DNA of 64,000 nt from [Pantoea] beijingensis (GTDB lineage: Bacteria; Pseudomonadota; Gammaproteobacteria; Enterobacterales; Enterobacteriaceae): contig NZ_CP071409.1 in assembly GCF_022647505.1 (NCBI RefSeq), positions 1,178,001 to 1,242,000 on the forward strand. Direction: 5' to 3'. Of this stretch, positions 1 through 9,447 are shown piece by piece. The number at the start of each line of letters is the position of its first letter. Within the stretch, counting starts at the first letter, position 1. Below the pieces are notes generated by a model. The model was not told where the DNA came from. It ran no database searches and worked only from the letters and a program-made list of their open reading frames with translations. Position numbers and translations under genes: made by a program.

Positions 1-296
1 ATACCTTTCTGTGCACTTTGTGGATGTGCATCAACAACCAAAGCAACCCGAATCGTGCAGTTCTCCGTGTCAATCTTCCACATCCGCGCCATGTCTTCGC
101 GGAAGCCTTTATAGTCCATTGTTTCAATCATTTGGTTGCCAAGTGCCTGGGCGATGACGTCACTGTCCAGGAGGGTGCGTATTTGGTTGGAACCATCGTA
201 ATAAGGGGTGACTTTATTCGCATAAGCAAAGCCTGCACTGCTTACCATTGTAGCAACAGTGATTGCGGATAACGTTATAGCGCGAAGTGTTTTCAT
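1..296 (-). CDS. Secreted protein of unknown function, 3' end outside window
   Basis: This reading frame starts at the ATG complementary to 294-296 and stays open to the window edge, so at least 98 residues are visible and the C-terminus is missing. Residues 1-26 look like a Sec signal peptide: Lys near the start, a hydrophobic stretch, then an Ala-Tyr-Ala cleavage region. The mature part is hydrophilic and mixed in charge and contains one visible Cys (in ENCTIRV). I do not recognise the family. A small periplasmic protein is the reasonable inference. The upstream Shine-Dalgarno is weak. Reading-frame length and the signal peptide are the only support. Confidence 0.6.
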   Translation of the reverse strand, partial: MKTLRAITLSAITVATMVSSAGFAYANKVTPYYDGSNQIRTLLDSDVIAQALGNQMIETMDYKGFREDMARMWKIDTENCTIRVALVVDAHPQSAQKG

Positions 297-615
297 GGTC
301 ATAGCAACTTTTATAGTTTAGCGGAACGGTGTTTTTAATTTTTGGTGCGGATTAGTGTATGGCAAAATTTATCCCACACGAAGCGAAAGAGCAGAATATT
401 TCTGGGTACCCACTTTCAGTTGTAAGCTGAGGTATCGCGATAAATAATGGGCGTAAGTGGTTAGCGTTCGGAACTATATATTTTGTACCCTGTAAAGCAA
501 GGCTAAACGGGTTTTCAGACAAGCTTTCTTCAATACAATACTTCGACGAAGCCCGCTTATGCGGGCCACTCCAACAGAATCGGTATTGGTAGCCATATTG
601 TCTTAGGCCTGATAT
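297..615. other. Intergenic region between the secreted-protein gene and rluF
   Basis: No convincing gene is visible on either strand. It must hold the promoter of the leftward secreted-protein gene. Near the rluF end is a stem-loop, GCCCGC-TTAT-GCGGGC at 550-565, which could terminate rluF transcription but lacks a clear U-tract. The rest is moderately AT-rich with no recognisable operator. Confidence 0.4.
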
Positions 616-1485
616 CTAGCGACCTTTTTTCTTCCGGCCTGGCTGGGCAAAGCGCTTACGGGAGGCGGTATTTGTCTCAGGTTTCCCGACGCTTTTAGCA
701 CTGCTATTGGTCGGTTTCCTGGCCGTGGCACTCTTAGCCTGCGTTTTTTTCACGGTTTTATCTTCGGATGATGAGTTTTCGATCAGCTTGAATAACATAA
801 TTAGCTCATCATCGGTCAGGTCCCGCCATTCTCCCAGAGGGAGTCCTTTAAGATTGACGTTCATGATGCGCGTACGCTCAAGCTTTGTGACTTCATAGCC
901 AAAGTGTTTACACATACGGCGAATCTGGCGGTTAAGCCCCTGTACCAGCGTGATGCGAAATACAAAGGGGGCTTCTTTCTGCACTTTGCATTTTTTGGTC
1001 ACGGTTCCCAGCATCGGCACGCCTGCGCTCATGCCCTGGATAAACTCATCGGTCACCGGTTTATTAACCGTCACCACGTACTCTTTCTCGTGGTTGTTGC
1101 CTGCGCGCAGAATTTTATTAACCAAATCGCCGTGATTAGTCAAAAAAATCAGCCCCTGAGAATCTTTATCCAGTCGGCCGATTGGGAAAACACGTTTGCT
1201 GTGGTTAACGAAATCGCTAATGTTGTCCCGCTCACCTTCTTCCATGGTTGTGATGATACCCACGGGTTTATTTAGCGCGATAAGCACCAGGTCCTCTTCA
1301 TCACGCGGTTCAATGAGCTGACCGTTAACTTTTACACTATCTCCGGCAAAGACTTGAGCGCCAACAGCGGCACGCTTTCCGTTAATAAAAACATTACCCT
1401 GCTCGATATAGCGATCGGCATCGCGACGAGAACAGATCCCGCTCTCGCTAATGTATTTGTTGAGGCGAATGGAAGAGGACAACAT
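616..1485 (-). CDS. rluF: 23S rRNA pseudouridine(2604) synthase RluF
   Basis: RluF converts U2604 of 23S rRNA (and a tRNA-Tyr uridine in E. coli) to pseudouridine. The 289-residue protein matches E. coli RluF (290) along its length. An N-terminal S4 RNA-binding domain (about residues 6-65, [17 protein letters not shown]) precedes the RsuA-type synthase domain. The catalytic motif [10 protein letters not shown] puts the nucleophilic Asp at residue 106. The C-terminal 60 residues are a basic Lys/Ala/Ser-rich tail ending in GRKKKGR, as in the E. coli enzyme. It stands alone, divergent from the DUF3750 gene. Confidence 0.95.
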   Translation of the reverse strand: MLSSSIRLNKYISESGICSRRDADRYIEQGNVFINGKRAAVGAQVFAGDSVKVNGQLIEPRDEEDLVLIALNKPVGIITTMEEGERDNISDFVNHSKRVFPIGRLDKDSQGLIFLTNHGDLVNKILRAGNNHEKEYVVTVNKPVTDEFIQGMSAGVPMLGTVTKKCKVQKEAPFVFRITLVQGLNRQIRRMCKHFGYEVTKLERTRIMNVNLKGLPLGEWRDLTDDELIMLFKLIENSSSEDKTVKKTQAKSATARKPTNSSAKSVGKPETNTASRKRFAQPGRKKKGR

Positions 1486-1849
1486 AATTTATCCGCAAAA
1501 AGCAGATTATACCTTACCGGAATGGTGAGGCGAACTCCGAAATCCCCTCATTCTTCACGGAAGATCGGTTTCATCGCGCGTCGCGGGTATTTTCCCCAGC
1601 GATGCCTGGAAAATTGCTACTGTGCAGGTCTTCGTTTCAGATAACACTGACAATGTGCAACGCATTTAGCGAATGTTGCCATAATGGCTGGTCGTGGGGG
1701 CCTATAGCTCAAGTTGAGTATTAGTTTGGTTTAAAAGTCGGTATATTTTCTGCTGTAATTTCGTTCGTGGTGGCCATTATTCGGTTTCTTTCCAGCCCGA
1801 CTGGCCGGTCATCGTGCCCGTATCTGTACATCTTCTCCAGTCGATAAAA

Positions 1850-1972
1850 GGGTATACCCACCATACTTCAAGCCGCAGGTTTGTTGGTTAAGTTCGTGTA
1901 TCCGGTTCACATAGTGCTTCGGTGTTTATCGATTTGTCGCTACGTGGTAACTCGAATTATTTAGGCAATAAT
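1850..1972. repeat. Degenerate palindromic intergenic repeat, copy A
   Basis: One end reads GGTATACCCACCATACTTCA and continues into AGCCGCAGG; the other ends in TAACTCGAATTATTTAGGC. These ends resemble an intergenic palindrome I recall from Erwinia, Pantoea, Serratia and Yersinia genomes (TTCAAGTTGCAGG / CTAAATAATTCGAGTTGCAGG). Related ends occur near 4.3, 11.6, 19.4 and 54.5 kb in this window. This copy ends directly at the ATG of the next gene, so it supplies that gene's leader. Confidence 0.6.
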
Positions 1973-2746
1973 ATGAATGCTTTCAAAAAGTTAGGCGTTG
2001 GGTTTCTTTGCGTACTGCTCCTCTCCTTTGGGCAAAGTCTGGCTAAAGCCGCTTTCGGAGGCGAAATCTTTAACGGCCAAAGTTGGATGACAGCCCGGCG
2101 TGATTCTGCAGGCGTTGCCCCCGATCCGGCAAAATTCAGAAACGAGGCTATCGTTCAGGTCTATGTTGCCTCAACTTACGGTTGGCGTGGGATTGTCGCG
2201 GTACACCCCTGGATCATTATGAAGAAGGCCGGTGAAACGCAATACAGCCGCTATGAAGTGATCAGTTGGGGGAGCACTGACGTTGTCCGCCGTGATTATG
2301 CGCTTCCCGATGGGTACTGGTTTGGTGCTCGTCCCAGACTGCTGGTGGATCATCGAGGCCCTCATGCTGAAACGATGATCCCCCAGATTGAGGCGGCAAT
2401 TAAAAACTACCCATATCCTCACACTTACCACGTCTGGCCCGGGCCAAACAGCAATACTTTTATGGCACATATCGGTAGAGACGTGCCGGCTTTAAAGCTG
2501 GACATGCCTGCTAACGCCATCGGTAAAGACTTCCGGCCATTAACGCATCCTGTCGGATTATCGCCTTCAGGGCGTGGCGTTCAGGTGTCGCTCCTTGGTC
2601 TTATGGGCATCACTCTGGGGATTGAAGAGGGAATTGAGGTCAACGTATTAGGACTTAACGTGGGCGTCGATATTAAATCTCCCGCGCTACGTATCCCTTT
2701 TATCGGACGACTTGGCGTTAATAAAGTGCAGACGGAACAGGATTAA
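1973..2746 (+). CDS. DUF3750 domain-containing secreted protein
   Basis: A 257-residue protein that I recognise as the DUF3750 family, for which no function is established. I chose the ATG at 1973 because a signal peptide begins there (MNAFKKLGVGFLCVLLL, cleavage likely near AKA-AFGG); a GTG 17 codons upstream would bury it. The middle carries the conserved aromatic and Pro-rich stretches VHPWIIMKK, YEVISWG and YPYPHTYHVWPGPNSN typical of the family. The C-terminal third is Gly/Leu-rich. It is probably periplasmic or membrane-associated. It lies alone between rluF and the convergent mgtE. Confidence 0.75.
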   Translation: MNAFKKLGVGFLCVLLLSFGQSLAKAAFGGEIFNGQSWMTARRDSAGVAPDPAKFRNEAIVQVYVASTYGWRGIVAVHPWIIMKKAGETQYSRYEVISWGSTDVVRRDYALPDGYWFGARPRLLVDHRGPHAETMIPQIEAAIKNYPYPHTYHVWPGPNSNTFMAHIGRDVPALKLDMPANAIGKDFRPLTHPVGLSPSGRGVQVSLLGLMGITLGIEEGIEVNVLGLNVGVDIKSPALRIPFIGRLGVNKVQTEQD

Positions 2747-2761
2747 TACCCTTTGTTCAGG

Positions 2762-2788
2762 CACGACGCTACCAGGGGTAGCGTCGTG
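2762..2788. terminator. Stem-loop between the convergent DUF3750 gene and mgtE
   Basis: A perfect 12-bp stem (CACGACGCTACC / GGTAGCGTCGTG) with an AGG loop lies between two convergent stop codons. There is no strong U-tract on either side. The position still favours a bidirectional terminator or 3'-end-protecting hairpin. Confidence 0.6.
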
Positions 2789-2801
2789 AAAATAACGTTA
2801 A

Positions 2802-4238
2802 TCAATGGAGCAAAAATAGCGTCGCCAGCCCGAGAAAAATAAAAAAACCGCCCGTGTCGGTTATCGCAGTGATTAAAACGCTGGATCCGACGGCAGGATC
2901 GCGATTTAGCCGGATCATGATAAGCGGGATCAACACGCCCATCAGCGCGGCCAGCAGTAAATTCAAGACCATTGCCAGCATCATGACGCCACCGAGCGCC
3001 AGATTATCGTACATCAACCAGGTGACAATGCCCATGATACCGCCCCAGAACAGACCGTTTATCAACGCGACACCAAGCTCGCGTAAAATCAAAAAGGAAA
3101 AGTTACCCGGTTCAACCTTGTGTAGCGCAAGGGCGCGTACAATCATCGTTATGGTCTGATTACCGGTATTGCCTCCGATCCCCGCGACAATAGGCATCAA
3201 AGCGGCTAATGCCACCAATTCTGAAATGGTCGTTTCAAACAAACCAATGACCCGCGAAGCGACAAAAGCAGTGCACAGGTTAATGGCTAACCATGTCCAA
3301 CGAGTACGCACCGCTTTTTTAACCGGGGCAAAAACATCTTCATCCGGACTTAATCCCCCCATTTTACGAATATTGCTATCGCTCTCTTCGTTGACTAAAT
3401 CAATCACATCCTCGACCGTCACGCGCCCAATTAGCTTGCCCTGTTCATCAATGACCGCTGCGGAAATCAGGTTATAGCGTTCGAAGGCTCCGGCCGCATC
3501 TTCGGCTTTATCATTTAGACGGAAGGTGGTGGGTTTATGATTCATTACTTCAAAGACTTTTTTCTCCGGCGTGTTCAGCAAAATATCAGTGAGGGCCAGC
3601 TCGCCAAGTAGGTCGTTATTCTTATCGATAATAAACAGTTTATCCGTACCTTCCGGCATCGCTTTCTTGCGGCGCAGAAAGCGCTGTACCGCAGCAAGGG
3701 AAACATTGGCTCGCACTGTAAGCAGATTGAAGTCCATGATTCGACCCACGCGATCGCGATCGAAGTGCATGACATTAAGCACGCGTGAGCGCAGTGCCGG
3801 CTCAAGCGAGGTGAGCAAACGACCGGAAAGATCGCGTGAAAGGTACTTGGCCAGGTAAGCCTGTTCATCAATATCCAGCGGTTTAATGGCGCGCAGGATA
3901 TCTTTATCGCTCATCTCTTCGATCAAGCTTTCCCAAACGCTTTCGGAAGCTTCGACAAGTACCTGGCCGCGTCGATTGTTTTCAATCAGATCCCAGAGGG
4001 CGAGACGCTCGTCTTCTGGTAACGCTTCAAGAATATCGGCAAGGTCGGCAGCGTGGAGTAGGGTAATCTGCTGCTTAAGCTCCGCAATATGTTGCTCAAC
4101 TTTGTGCGTTTCTTCCTGCGTTTCGTGATGTGGCCGTTGGAGAAGCGTATCAACCAGATCGTTATCGTTGAGTAGCAGTGTAAAAATGCGGCTGCGTATT
4201 TCAGCCAGTTGCTGAGTGTGCGAAGCACGGATTGGCAT
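2802..4238 (-). CDS. mgtE: Magnesium transporter MgtE
   Basis: MgtE is an inner-membrane homodimeric Mg2+ channel gated by cytosolic Mg2+. The 478-residue protein has the family layout: an alpha-helical N domain (about 20-135), two CBS domains (about 137-258, with EVMNHKPTTFRLND and IGRVTVEDVIDLV), a linking helix, and five membrane segments from about residue 290. The pore-region signature AALMPIVAGIGGNTGNQT is intact. E. coli K-12 lacks mgtE, so this locus marks a difference from that genome. No Mg2+-responsive leader is evident. The start MPIRASH is the first ATG of the frame. Confidence 0.95.
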   Translation of the reverse strand: MPIRASHTQQLAEIRSRIFTLLLNDNDLVDTLLQRPHHETQEETHKVEQHIAELKQQITLLHAADLADILEALPEDERLALWDLIENNRRGQVLVEASESVWESLIEEMSDKDILRAIKPLDIDEQAYLAKYLSRDLSGRLLTSLEPALRSRVLNVMHFDRDRVGRIMDFNLLTVRANVSLAAVQRFLRRKKAMPEGTDKLFIIDKNNDLLGELALTDILLNTPEKKVFEVMNHKPTTFRLNDKAEDAAGAFERYNLISAAVIDEQGKLIGRVTVEDVIDLVNEESDSNIRKMGGLSPDEDVFAPVKKAVRTRWTWLAINLCTAFVASRVIGLFETTISELVALAALMPIVAGIGGNTGNQTITMIVRALALHKVEPGNFSFLILRELGVALINGLFWGGIMGIVTWLMYDNLALGGVMMLAMVLNLLLAALMGVLIPLIMIRLNRDPAVGSSVLITAITDTGGFFIFLGLATLFLLH

Positions 4239-4268
4239 AAATAGAACGTCCCTTTGTCTATAAGTGAA

Positions 4269-4397
4269 TGATACCTGCCATACTTTAAGCTTCAGGCGCG
4301 TAAGCTACGCTGAGCCACGACATTCATTTCTGATGGCGATGTCTATCGCTGTCAGGCAACGAGAACGCTTTTAAGTTATGTGGATTACGGGCAATAC
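4269..4397. repeat. Degenerate palindromic intergenic repeat, copy B
   Basis: The left end, ATACCTGCCATACTTTAAGC followed by TTCAGGCGCG, and the right end, GCTTTTAAGTTATGTGG followed by ATTACGGGCAATAC, are imperfect inverted relatives of each other. They also match the ends of copy A. The element lies just upstream of mgtE. The boundary calls are approximate. Confidence 0.5.
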
Positions 4398-4472
4398 AAA
4401 CCGTCCAGATGCGCGGGAAGGATCCGGTTACCATGCTACTTTCTGTACACCAATTCTTCCTGATGGACCGCG

Positions 4473-4664
4473 TTATTGAGTACTGCTGGTCGGAACAGAA
4501 AGCGTTGGCGTTTCAGGCACGTTCTTTTTTTGCTGATGATGCTCAATGGCGCCGGGAATGGTGTAGAGCAGGCGGCCAATCAGAATAATAAAACTGATCA
4601 GTAAAACGATACGTGTCATTTTGCTGGTTTTATGAAGTTTTCGTATTTGCATAGCGTTATTCAC
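4473..4664 (-). CDS. yfgG: YfgG family small membrane protein
   Basis: This is a 63-residue protein with a basic N-terminus, the motif KMTRIVLLISFIILIGRLLY as a single membrane span (about 16-35), and a hydrophilic tail with HHQQKK. It closely resembles E. coli YfgG (DUF2633), which also has MTRIVLLISFI and a following HHQ motif. Its position next to pdeF matches E. coli. A role for YfgG in nickel or cobalt stress has been reported; nothing in this sequence adds to that. A second in-frame ATG at residue 5 is an alternative start. Confidence 0.85.
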   Translation of the reverse strand: MNNAMQIRKLHKTSKMTRIVLLISFIILIGRLLYTIPGAIEHHQQKKNVPETPTLSVPTSSTQ

Positions 4665-5014
4665 GCAGTGGGTTCCTTGTGGATTCTCTTAAGGCGAACA
4701 ATATAACAAATTACGCACAGAGGGGGCCAGGGTCAATAATGAGCGATGGTAAAGTGAATGAATAGCCTGGAACCAATAAGTCTTCAACCTCACTCACATA
4801 CTGATATCAAACTTTTGATTCATGTGACGTCACCGCTATGCCGCTACCTGGCGTAAGATATATATATAACCCGATTAATTTGATATGTGTCAAAATTCAT
4901 CCCCCGATTGTGCCTACTATGTGCGCATCTAAGGTGGGGAGAGATCATTCTCTCCCGTCTCGTAAGGATCACCGCTCGTGGACGATGCAATTCGCTCGTC
5001 CTGTTTAGAGAAAA
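4665..5014. other. Divergent yfgG / pdeF intergenic region with leader stem-loops
   Basis: This 350-base spacer should hold both divergent promoters. In the pdeF leader are two stem-loops: GGGAGAGA-TCAT-TCTCTCCC (4937-4956, perfect 8 bp) and GGACGA...TCGTCC (about 4980-5000). No known riboswitch motif was recognised. No gene is seen. Confidence 0.5.
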
Positions 5015-7258
5015 ATGACAACGGATATGCAAATACTACGCTGGCTTAAACAATTCAGAACTCATTGGTGGGGGCTTCCTTTCTTTCTGCCTCTATTACT
5101 GCTACCCCTTTCCAGCCAGTTTTCTGCCCGCCTGCTCTTGCCGGAAGGTTATGTTTACCTGATTTATTTGCCGCTGGCTATGATGGCGGCGATGCTGATG
5201 GTGTTTGACTGGGCAGCGTTACCCGGCATTATTTTGGCATTGCTGTGCCGCTATTTTTGGATTTATACGCCGGGACAGGCATTTATCACCTGCCTGGTGT
5301 TTATTGCTTCACTGCTGGTTTGCTGGTTGGGTTACCGCACGCACTCGGGAAAACGCTGGAGAGCAGGATTTGGCGAATTGAGTATGACGCCAGTTCGCCT
5401 GTTCTGGCTGGCTTTTTTTCTGCCTACCCTGGTGGTTGTTCTGTACCAAATGATGGTTACGATGGGGTTTGTGCCGGTAAACACATCCATTTTTGCGCGT
5501 GATCCATTCACGATACGCGCGTTAATTAACTATCAGGCTGTACTGATTTCGTGCATCACCATGCTACAGTTCTATTATTTCCTGATCCGTATTATCAAAA
5601 ATCCGCGCTTTGCACGTACGCTCTGGCGGCATTTAAATGCGCAGATTGCTGAGGACGTGCCACGCCTGGAACTGGTGTGTTGGGGAATACTCCTGGCGAT
5701 TATGCTGGGAGCATTGACCTATGTGCGGCCGAGTCGGGAGAATTTACTTGCCAGCGATTATACCCTGACGCTGCTATTGCCGTTAATGCTGTGGGCGGCA
5801 ATGCGCTTTGGTTATCTGCTCACGTCAATCAGTTGGCCAATGATTCTGATCTTGCTGTATCAGTTCCGCCAGTCTCATCTTGAGATGCCGTCGCAGGCCC
5901 AGCATCTTGCCGTTATCTCCTCAAATTTGCTGGTATTTACCTTAACCATTTTTATGATGGCAGCGATTGGGACACGCCAGCGACGGGTTGTAAATAAAGC
6001 CCGGTTTGCCGCGTTAATCGATCCGGTAATTGGTTTGCCGAATCTGCGTTCGTTAAATATGACGCTGGCGGCGAATAATAATTCAACTCTGTGCTTTTTA
6101 CGTATACCGGAGTTGGACCTGCTCAGCAGAACTTACGGTTTGCAGCTGCGTATTCAATACAAACGTAATCTTGCAGCCCACCTTAAGCCGCTGTTAAATC
6201 CCGGAGAAGGGGTGTATCAACTGCCAGGATTCGACCTGGTGTTACGGCTGGATAATGCATCACATCTGACCCGTATTGAAGATATTGCGCTGCGTTTAAA
6301 TCACTATCAACTGACCTGGGATGGGTTACCGCTGCAGCCTGCCGTTGGGATCAGTTTTTGCAGTGTACGGCCACCGATTGGGCATTTACATGAGCTGTTA
6401 GGTGAAATGAGCGCGATGGCAGAGGTGTCACTGAGTAGTGGTCTGCCAGAAAATGTGCAGCAGGGCAGTTTACCCGTGCAGCGCAAGATTAAAGACAGAA
6501 TTGCGATGTTGCATGAGGTGCGGGATGCGCTGGATAGCAATCGCTTTATTCTGATGGCGCAGCGCATTGAGGGGCTACGCGGCGATGATTACCATGAGAT
6601 CTTACTGCGTATGATCGATTCCCATGGCGAACATTTGAAGCCTGATAGCTTTCTGCCGGTGGTACATGAGTTCGGCCTGAGCTGGCACCTTGACCGATGG
6701 GTTCTGGAACAAACGTTACAATTCCTCGATGTTAATCGTCTTGCATTGCCTGGCGGACGTTTCTCGATCAATCTTTTTGCCTCAACGCTTTGTCGCCCGC
6801 GGCTGGCTAAAGAAGTTGAAGAGCTTTTAAACCACTACAATGTTGAACCCTGGCAGTTAATTATTGAAGTCGAAGAGTCGCATATGCTGAGCGATTTCGC
6901 CTGGGGTAATCGTTCAATCAACCAGTTGCGCCATTTAGGCTGTCAGGTCGCGATCGATGATTTCGGCACAGGTTACGCCAGCTACGTCCGCCTGAAAGAA
7001 GTCAAAGCCGATATGCTGAAAATTGATGGCAGCTTTATTCGCAATATGCTGGCAAGCAGTCTGGATTATCAGATTATTGAGTCAATCTGTAGCGTTGCGC
7101 GTTTAAAACGTATGAAAGTCGTAGCCGAATTTGTTGAAACCGAAGAGGTTGCGGCGGCACTGAAAAAAATGCACGTAGATTATTTGCAGGGTTACGCGAT
7201 CAGCGTTCCACAGCCGCTAATCAGTTTAGCTGGCCCGGCAGAGAGTGAACCGGGCTGA
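5015..7258 (+). CDS. pdeF: Cyclic di-GMP phosphodiesterase PdeF (YfgF)
   Basis: PdeF hydrolyses the second messenger c-di-GMP and has been linked to anaerobic and surface-related behaviour in E. coli. The 747-residue length equals E. coli YfgF. The N-terminal 320 residues form a MASE1-like membrane sensor with about eight hydrophobic segments. A degenerate GGDEF domain follows (about 330-480, VIGLPNLRSLN, no GGDEF signature). A C-terminal EAL domain (about 500-740) has HEILLRM at the EAL position, then EVEESH, DDFGTGYAS, KIDGSFIR and VVAEFVETEE. EIL instead of EAL is also found in E. coli YfgF. Confidence 0.95.
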   Translation: MTTDMQILRWLKQFRTHWWGLPFFLPLLLLPLSSQFSARLLLPEGYVYLIYLPLAMMAAMLMVFDWAALPGIILALLCRYFWIYTPGQAFITCLVFIASLLVCWLGYRTHSGKRWRAGFGELSMTPVRLFWLAFFLPTLVVVLYQMMVTMGFVPVNTSIFARDPFTIRALINYQAVLISCITMLQFYYFLIRIIKNPRFARTLWRHLNAQIAEDVPRLELVCWGILLAIMLGALTYVRPSRENLLASDYTLTLLLPLMLWAAMRFGYLLTSISWPMILILLYQFRQSHLEMPSQAQHLAVISSNLLVFTLTIFMMAAIGTRQRRVVNKARFAALIDPVIGLPNLRSLNMTLAANNNSTLCFLRIPELDLLSRTYGLQLRIQYKRNLAAHLKPLLNPGEGVYQLPGFDLVLRLDNASHLTRIEDIALRLNHYQLTWDGLPLQPAVGISFCSVRPPIGHLHELLGEMSAMAEVSLSSGLPENVQQGSLPVQRKIKDRIAMLHEVRDALDSNRFILMAQRIEGLRGDDYHEILLRMIDSHGEHLKPDSFLPVVHEFGLSWHLDRWVLEQTLQFLDVNRLALPGGRFSINLFASTLCRPRLAKEVEELLNHYNVEPWQLIIEVEESHMLSDFAWGNRSINQLRHLGCQVAIDDFGTGYASYVRLKEVKADMLKIDGSFIRNMLASSLDYQIIESICSVARLKRMKVVAEFVETEEVAAALKKMHVDYLQGYAISVPQPLISLAGPAESEPG

Positions 7259-7261
7259 TAC

Positions 7262-7852
7262 TCAGGCTTTTATCGAGGATTTTTGCGCCAGCAGCGTAGC
7301 GAAACGCAAACTAATACGGTTGCCGTTTTCATCGACTTTATGCAGTTGGCCAACGTTTTCGTTGTACTTCACAATATGCCATTTGCGGTAATAGTGGCTC
7401 AGCTCACCGGATTTGAAGGTGAACAGGAACGGAAGGCGGCAGGGATGATCGGGCGTATCCATGGCCGCAACGATGAGGTTAAATCCATCTTTAACCGTAC
7501 TGGCTTGCATATCAGCGATCATCTGTGGAATGGTGTCCGGCTGCAGGAACATCATGACCACTGTAGAAAAAACAAAATCGTAAGCACCATTGAAGCGATA
7601 CGCATCCAGGTCTTTCACATCGGTGACGATATTATTTAGCGCTTCCTGCGCAATAATATAATTTAACCTTGCAATACTCTGCGGGTTTTTATCCCATGCG
7701 GTAACGTTAAAACCCAGCTGGTTAAGATAGAGCGCATTGCGTCCATTACCACAACCCAGATCCAGAGCATGGCCGGGTGTGATACGTTTTGCCGCTTCGA
7801 CGATCTCCGAATGGGTGGCACTGAGTTGATACTTCTCTGTGAAATTGATCAT
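7262..7852 (-). CDS. tehB: Tellurite methyltransferase TehB
   Basis: A class I S-adenosylmethionine-dependent methyltransferase of 196 residues, matching E. coli TehB (197). The SAM-binding motif I is LDLGCGNGRNALYL (about 31-44), followed by VTAWDKN and FSTVVMMFLQ. TehB detoxifies tellurite, probably by methylation; its normal substrate is uncertain. The usual partner tehA is not in the window, so this is an isolated copy. It overlaps nothing and is only a few bases from the end of the convergent pdeF. Confidence 0.9.
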   Translation of the reverse strand: MINFTEKYQLSATHSEIVEAAKRITPGHALDLGCGNGRNALYLNQLGFNVTAWDKNPQSIARLNYIIAQEALNNIVTDVKDLDAYRFNGAYDFVFSTVVMMFLQPDTIPQMIADMQASTVKDGFNLIVAAMDTPDHPCRLPFLFTFKSGELSHYYRKWHIVKYNENVGQLHKVDENGNRISLRFATLLAQKSSIKA

Positions 7853-7871
7853 GATAAAACCATTCCTGATA

Positions 7872-7893
7872 CAGGCCGGAATATCCCGGCCTG
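7872..7893 (-). terminator. Stem-loop between ppx and tehB
   Basis: A perfect 8-bp stem (CAGGCCGG / CCGGCCTG) with a six-base loop lies just downstream of the ppx stop and upstream of tehB. No U-tract follows on the minus strand. It may end ppk-ppx transcripts or reduce readthrough into tehB. Confidence 0.45.
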
Positions 7894-7914
7894 GCGAAAA
7901 GGGGACTCTGGCGG

Positions 7915-9441
7915 TTACGCCTCTTCCTGAATCATCAATTTCCAGCCGATCACGTCCTCCCAGTATGCCTGTTCACGCTCAAGATCGAGCTGTACCAGCG
8001 TATTCTGGGTAAAGTAACCGGCAGGGAAGGTGAGGATCCAGTGCCCGTCGTCCGTGTCCAGTTTGAGCGAGTCGGGTGTGCTGGTTGCCTGACGCTGATT
8101 ATTAAGCAGTGCACCAAGACGCAACAAAAATACCAGCGGCAAAAACTGCTTCCTTTTGAAAAGCGTAAAACGCGGCATTTCATCCACTTTTACGGCTTTG
8201 CGGTGGTAGCGTACCAGCGTTGCCAGCAGCGACTGTTGATCCTGGTTAAATCCCGGCATATTAGTATTTTGCAGGATATAGGATGAGTGGCGCTGTAAAC
8301 CGCTGTGATTAATGGTTAATCCGACCTCATGCAGCATTGCTGCCCATTGTAGCAGGGCTGCTAGCTGAGGATTAGCCTGCCGCGGATTTTGCTCTTTCCA
8401 CTGCAGATAGAGCCGATCGGTAGTTTCCAGTACGCGGCGTGCCTGATCTGCATCGATATTATAATGATTGGCCAGGCTTTGGGCCGTGCGGCTGCGGATA
8501 TCCTGGTGACGAAAACGTCCTTCCATTTCATAAAGCACGCCTTCTCGCAGCGCGCCGTCAGAAAGGCGTAGCTCGCGGATGGCCAACGCATCAAATACGC
8601 CGCAAAGAATCGCCAGACCCGGAACAAACACCGTTTTACGCTCTTCAGAAAGGCCCGGTAAGCTCAGTGCATCAAAGGATTTATGCTTGATGACTTCATC
8701 GTACAGGCGCTCCAGGCGCTCGGGGGTAATGAGCTTATCTTTCTCACCCATTGCCAGCAGCACTTCGCAGGCGGCTTTGATCGTGCCTGAAGCGCCCAAT
8801 GCAAACTGCCAGCCGAGCAATCGATATTGCCACGCCAGGGTTTCCAATTTCTGTGCTGCGGCGAGACGCGCACGGCGGAAATTTTCTTTACTGATAACAT
8901 CATCAGCAAAATAGAGGTGAGCAAAGCTCACGCACCCCATGCGACGGCTTTCAACCAGCCTGGGCTCAAAATCCTCGCCAATCACCAGTTCGGTTGAGCC
9001 CCCACCAATATCAATAACCAGTTTGCGGCCCTTTTCCGGCTGAGTATGCTCAACGCCCATAAAAATCAGGCGAGCTTCTTCCTGCCCCGAGATTACCTCT
9101 ATTGGATAGGGAATCACATCCGCAGCACGCTGCAGGAAGTCCTCGGCATTGACCGCCTGACGCAATGTGTGGGTACCAACAATGGTTACATTGGCTGCGC
9201 TGAAGCCCTGCAAGCGCTCAGCGAACAGAGTCAGGCAGCTTAATCCTCGCTGAATGGCCTCTTCACTAAGTACATTATTGGCGTCCAGTCCATCAGCCAG
9301 ATGCACCCGTTGCTTTAACCGCCCCAGTATCTGCATGGCGCCATCCACAACGCGTGCAATCACCATATGGAAACTGTTTGAACCGAGGTCAATAGCCGCA
9401 AACTCCTGCGGCTTTGGCGTACTCTTGTGAGATATTGGCAT
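7915..9441 (-). CDS. ppx: Exopolyphosphatase Ppx
   Basis: Ppx releases terminal phosphate from long-chain polyphosphate. The protein has 508 residues (E. coli 513). It shows the ASKHA phosphatase motifs [18 protein letters not shown] (about 14-31) and [15 protein letters not shown] (about 140), then an HD-like C-terminal helical domain with [13 protein letters not shown]. It follows ppk by only six bases in the same direction, so the two form an operon as in E. coli. Together they set polyphosphate levels. Confidence 0.96.
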   Translation of the reverse strand: MPISHKSTPKPQEFAAIDLGSNSFHMVIARVVDGAMQILGRLKQRVHLADGLDANNVLSEEAIQRGLSCLTLFAERLQGFSAANVTIVGTHTLRQAVNAEDFLQRAADVIPYPIEVISGQEEARLIFMGVEHTQPEKGRKLVIDIGGGSTELVIGEDFEPRLVESRRMGCVSFAHLYFADDVISKENFRRARLAAAQKLETLAWQYRLLGWQFALGASGTIKAACEVLLAMGEKDKLITPERLERLYDEVIKHKSFDALSLPGLSEERKTVFVPGLAILCGVFDALAIRELRLSDGALREGVLYEMEGRFRHQDIRSRTAQSLANHYNIDADQARRVLETTDRLYLQWKEQNPRQANPQLAALLQWAAMLHEVGLTINHSGLQRHSSYILQNTNMPGFNQDQQSLLATLVRYHRKAVKVDEMPRFTLFKRKQFLPLVFLLRLGALLNNQRQATSTPDSLKLDTDDGHWILTFPAGYFTQNTLVQLDLEREQAYWEDVIGWKLMIQEEA

Positions 9442-9447
9442 AGTGAA

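Noticed and set aside
904..1275. Plus-strand frame of 123 codons
   Set aside because: It is antisense to rluF, which is a clear match to a known enzyme; the composition is that of a shadow frame.
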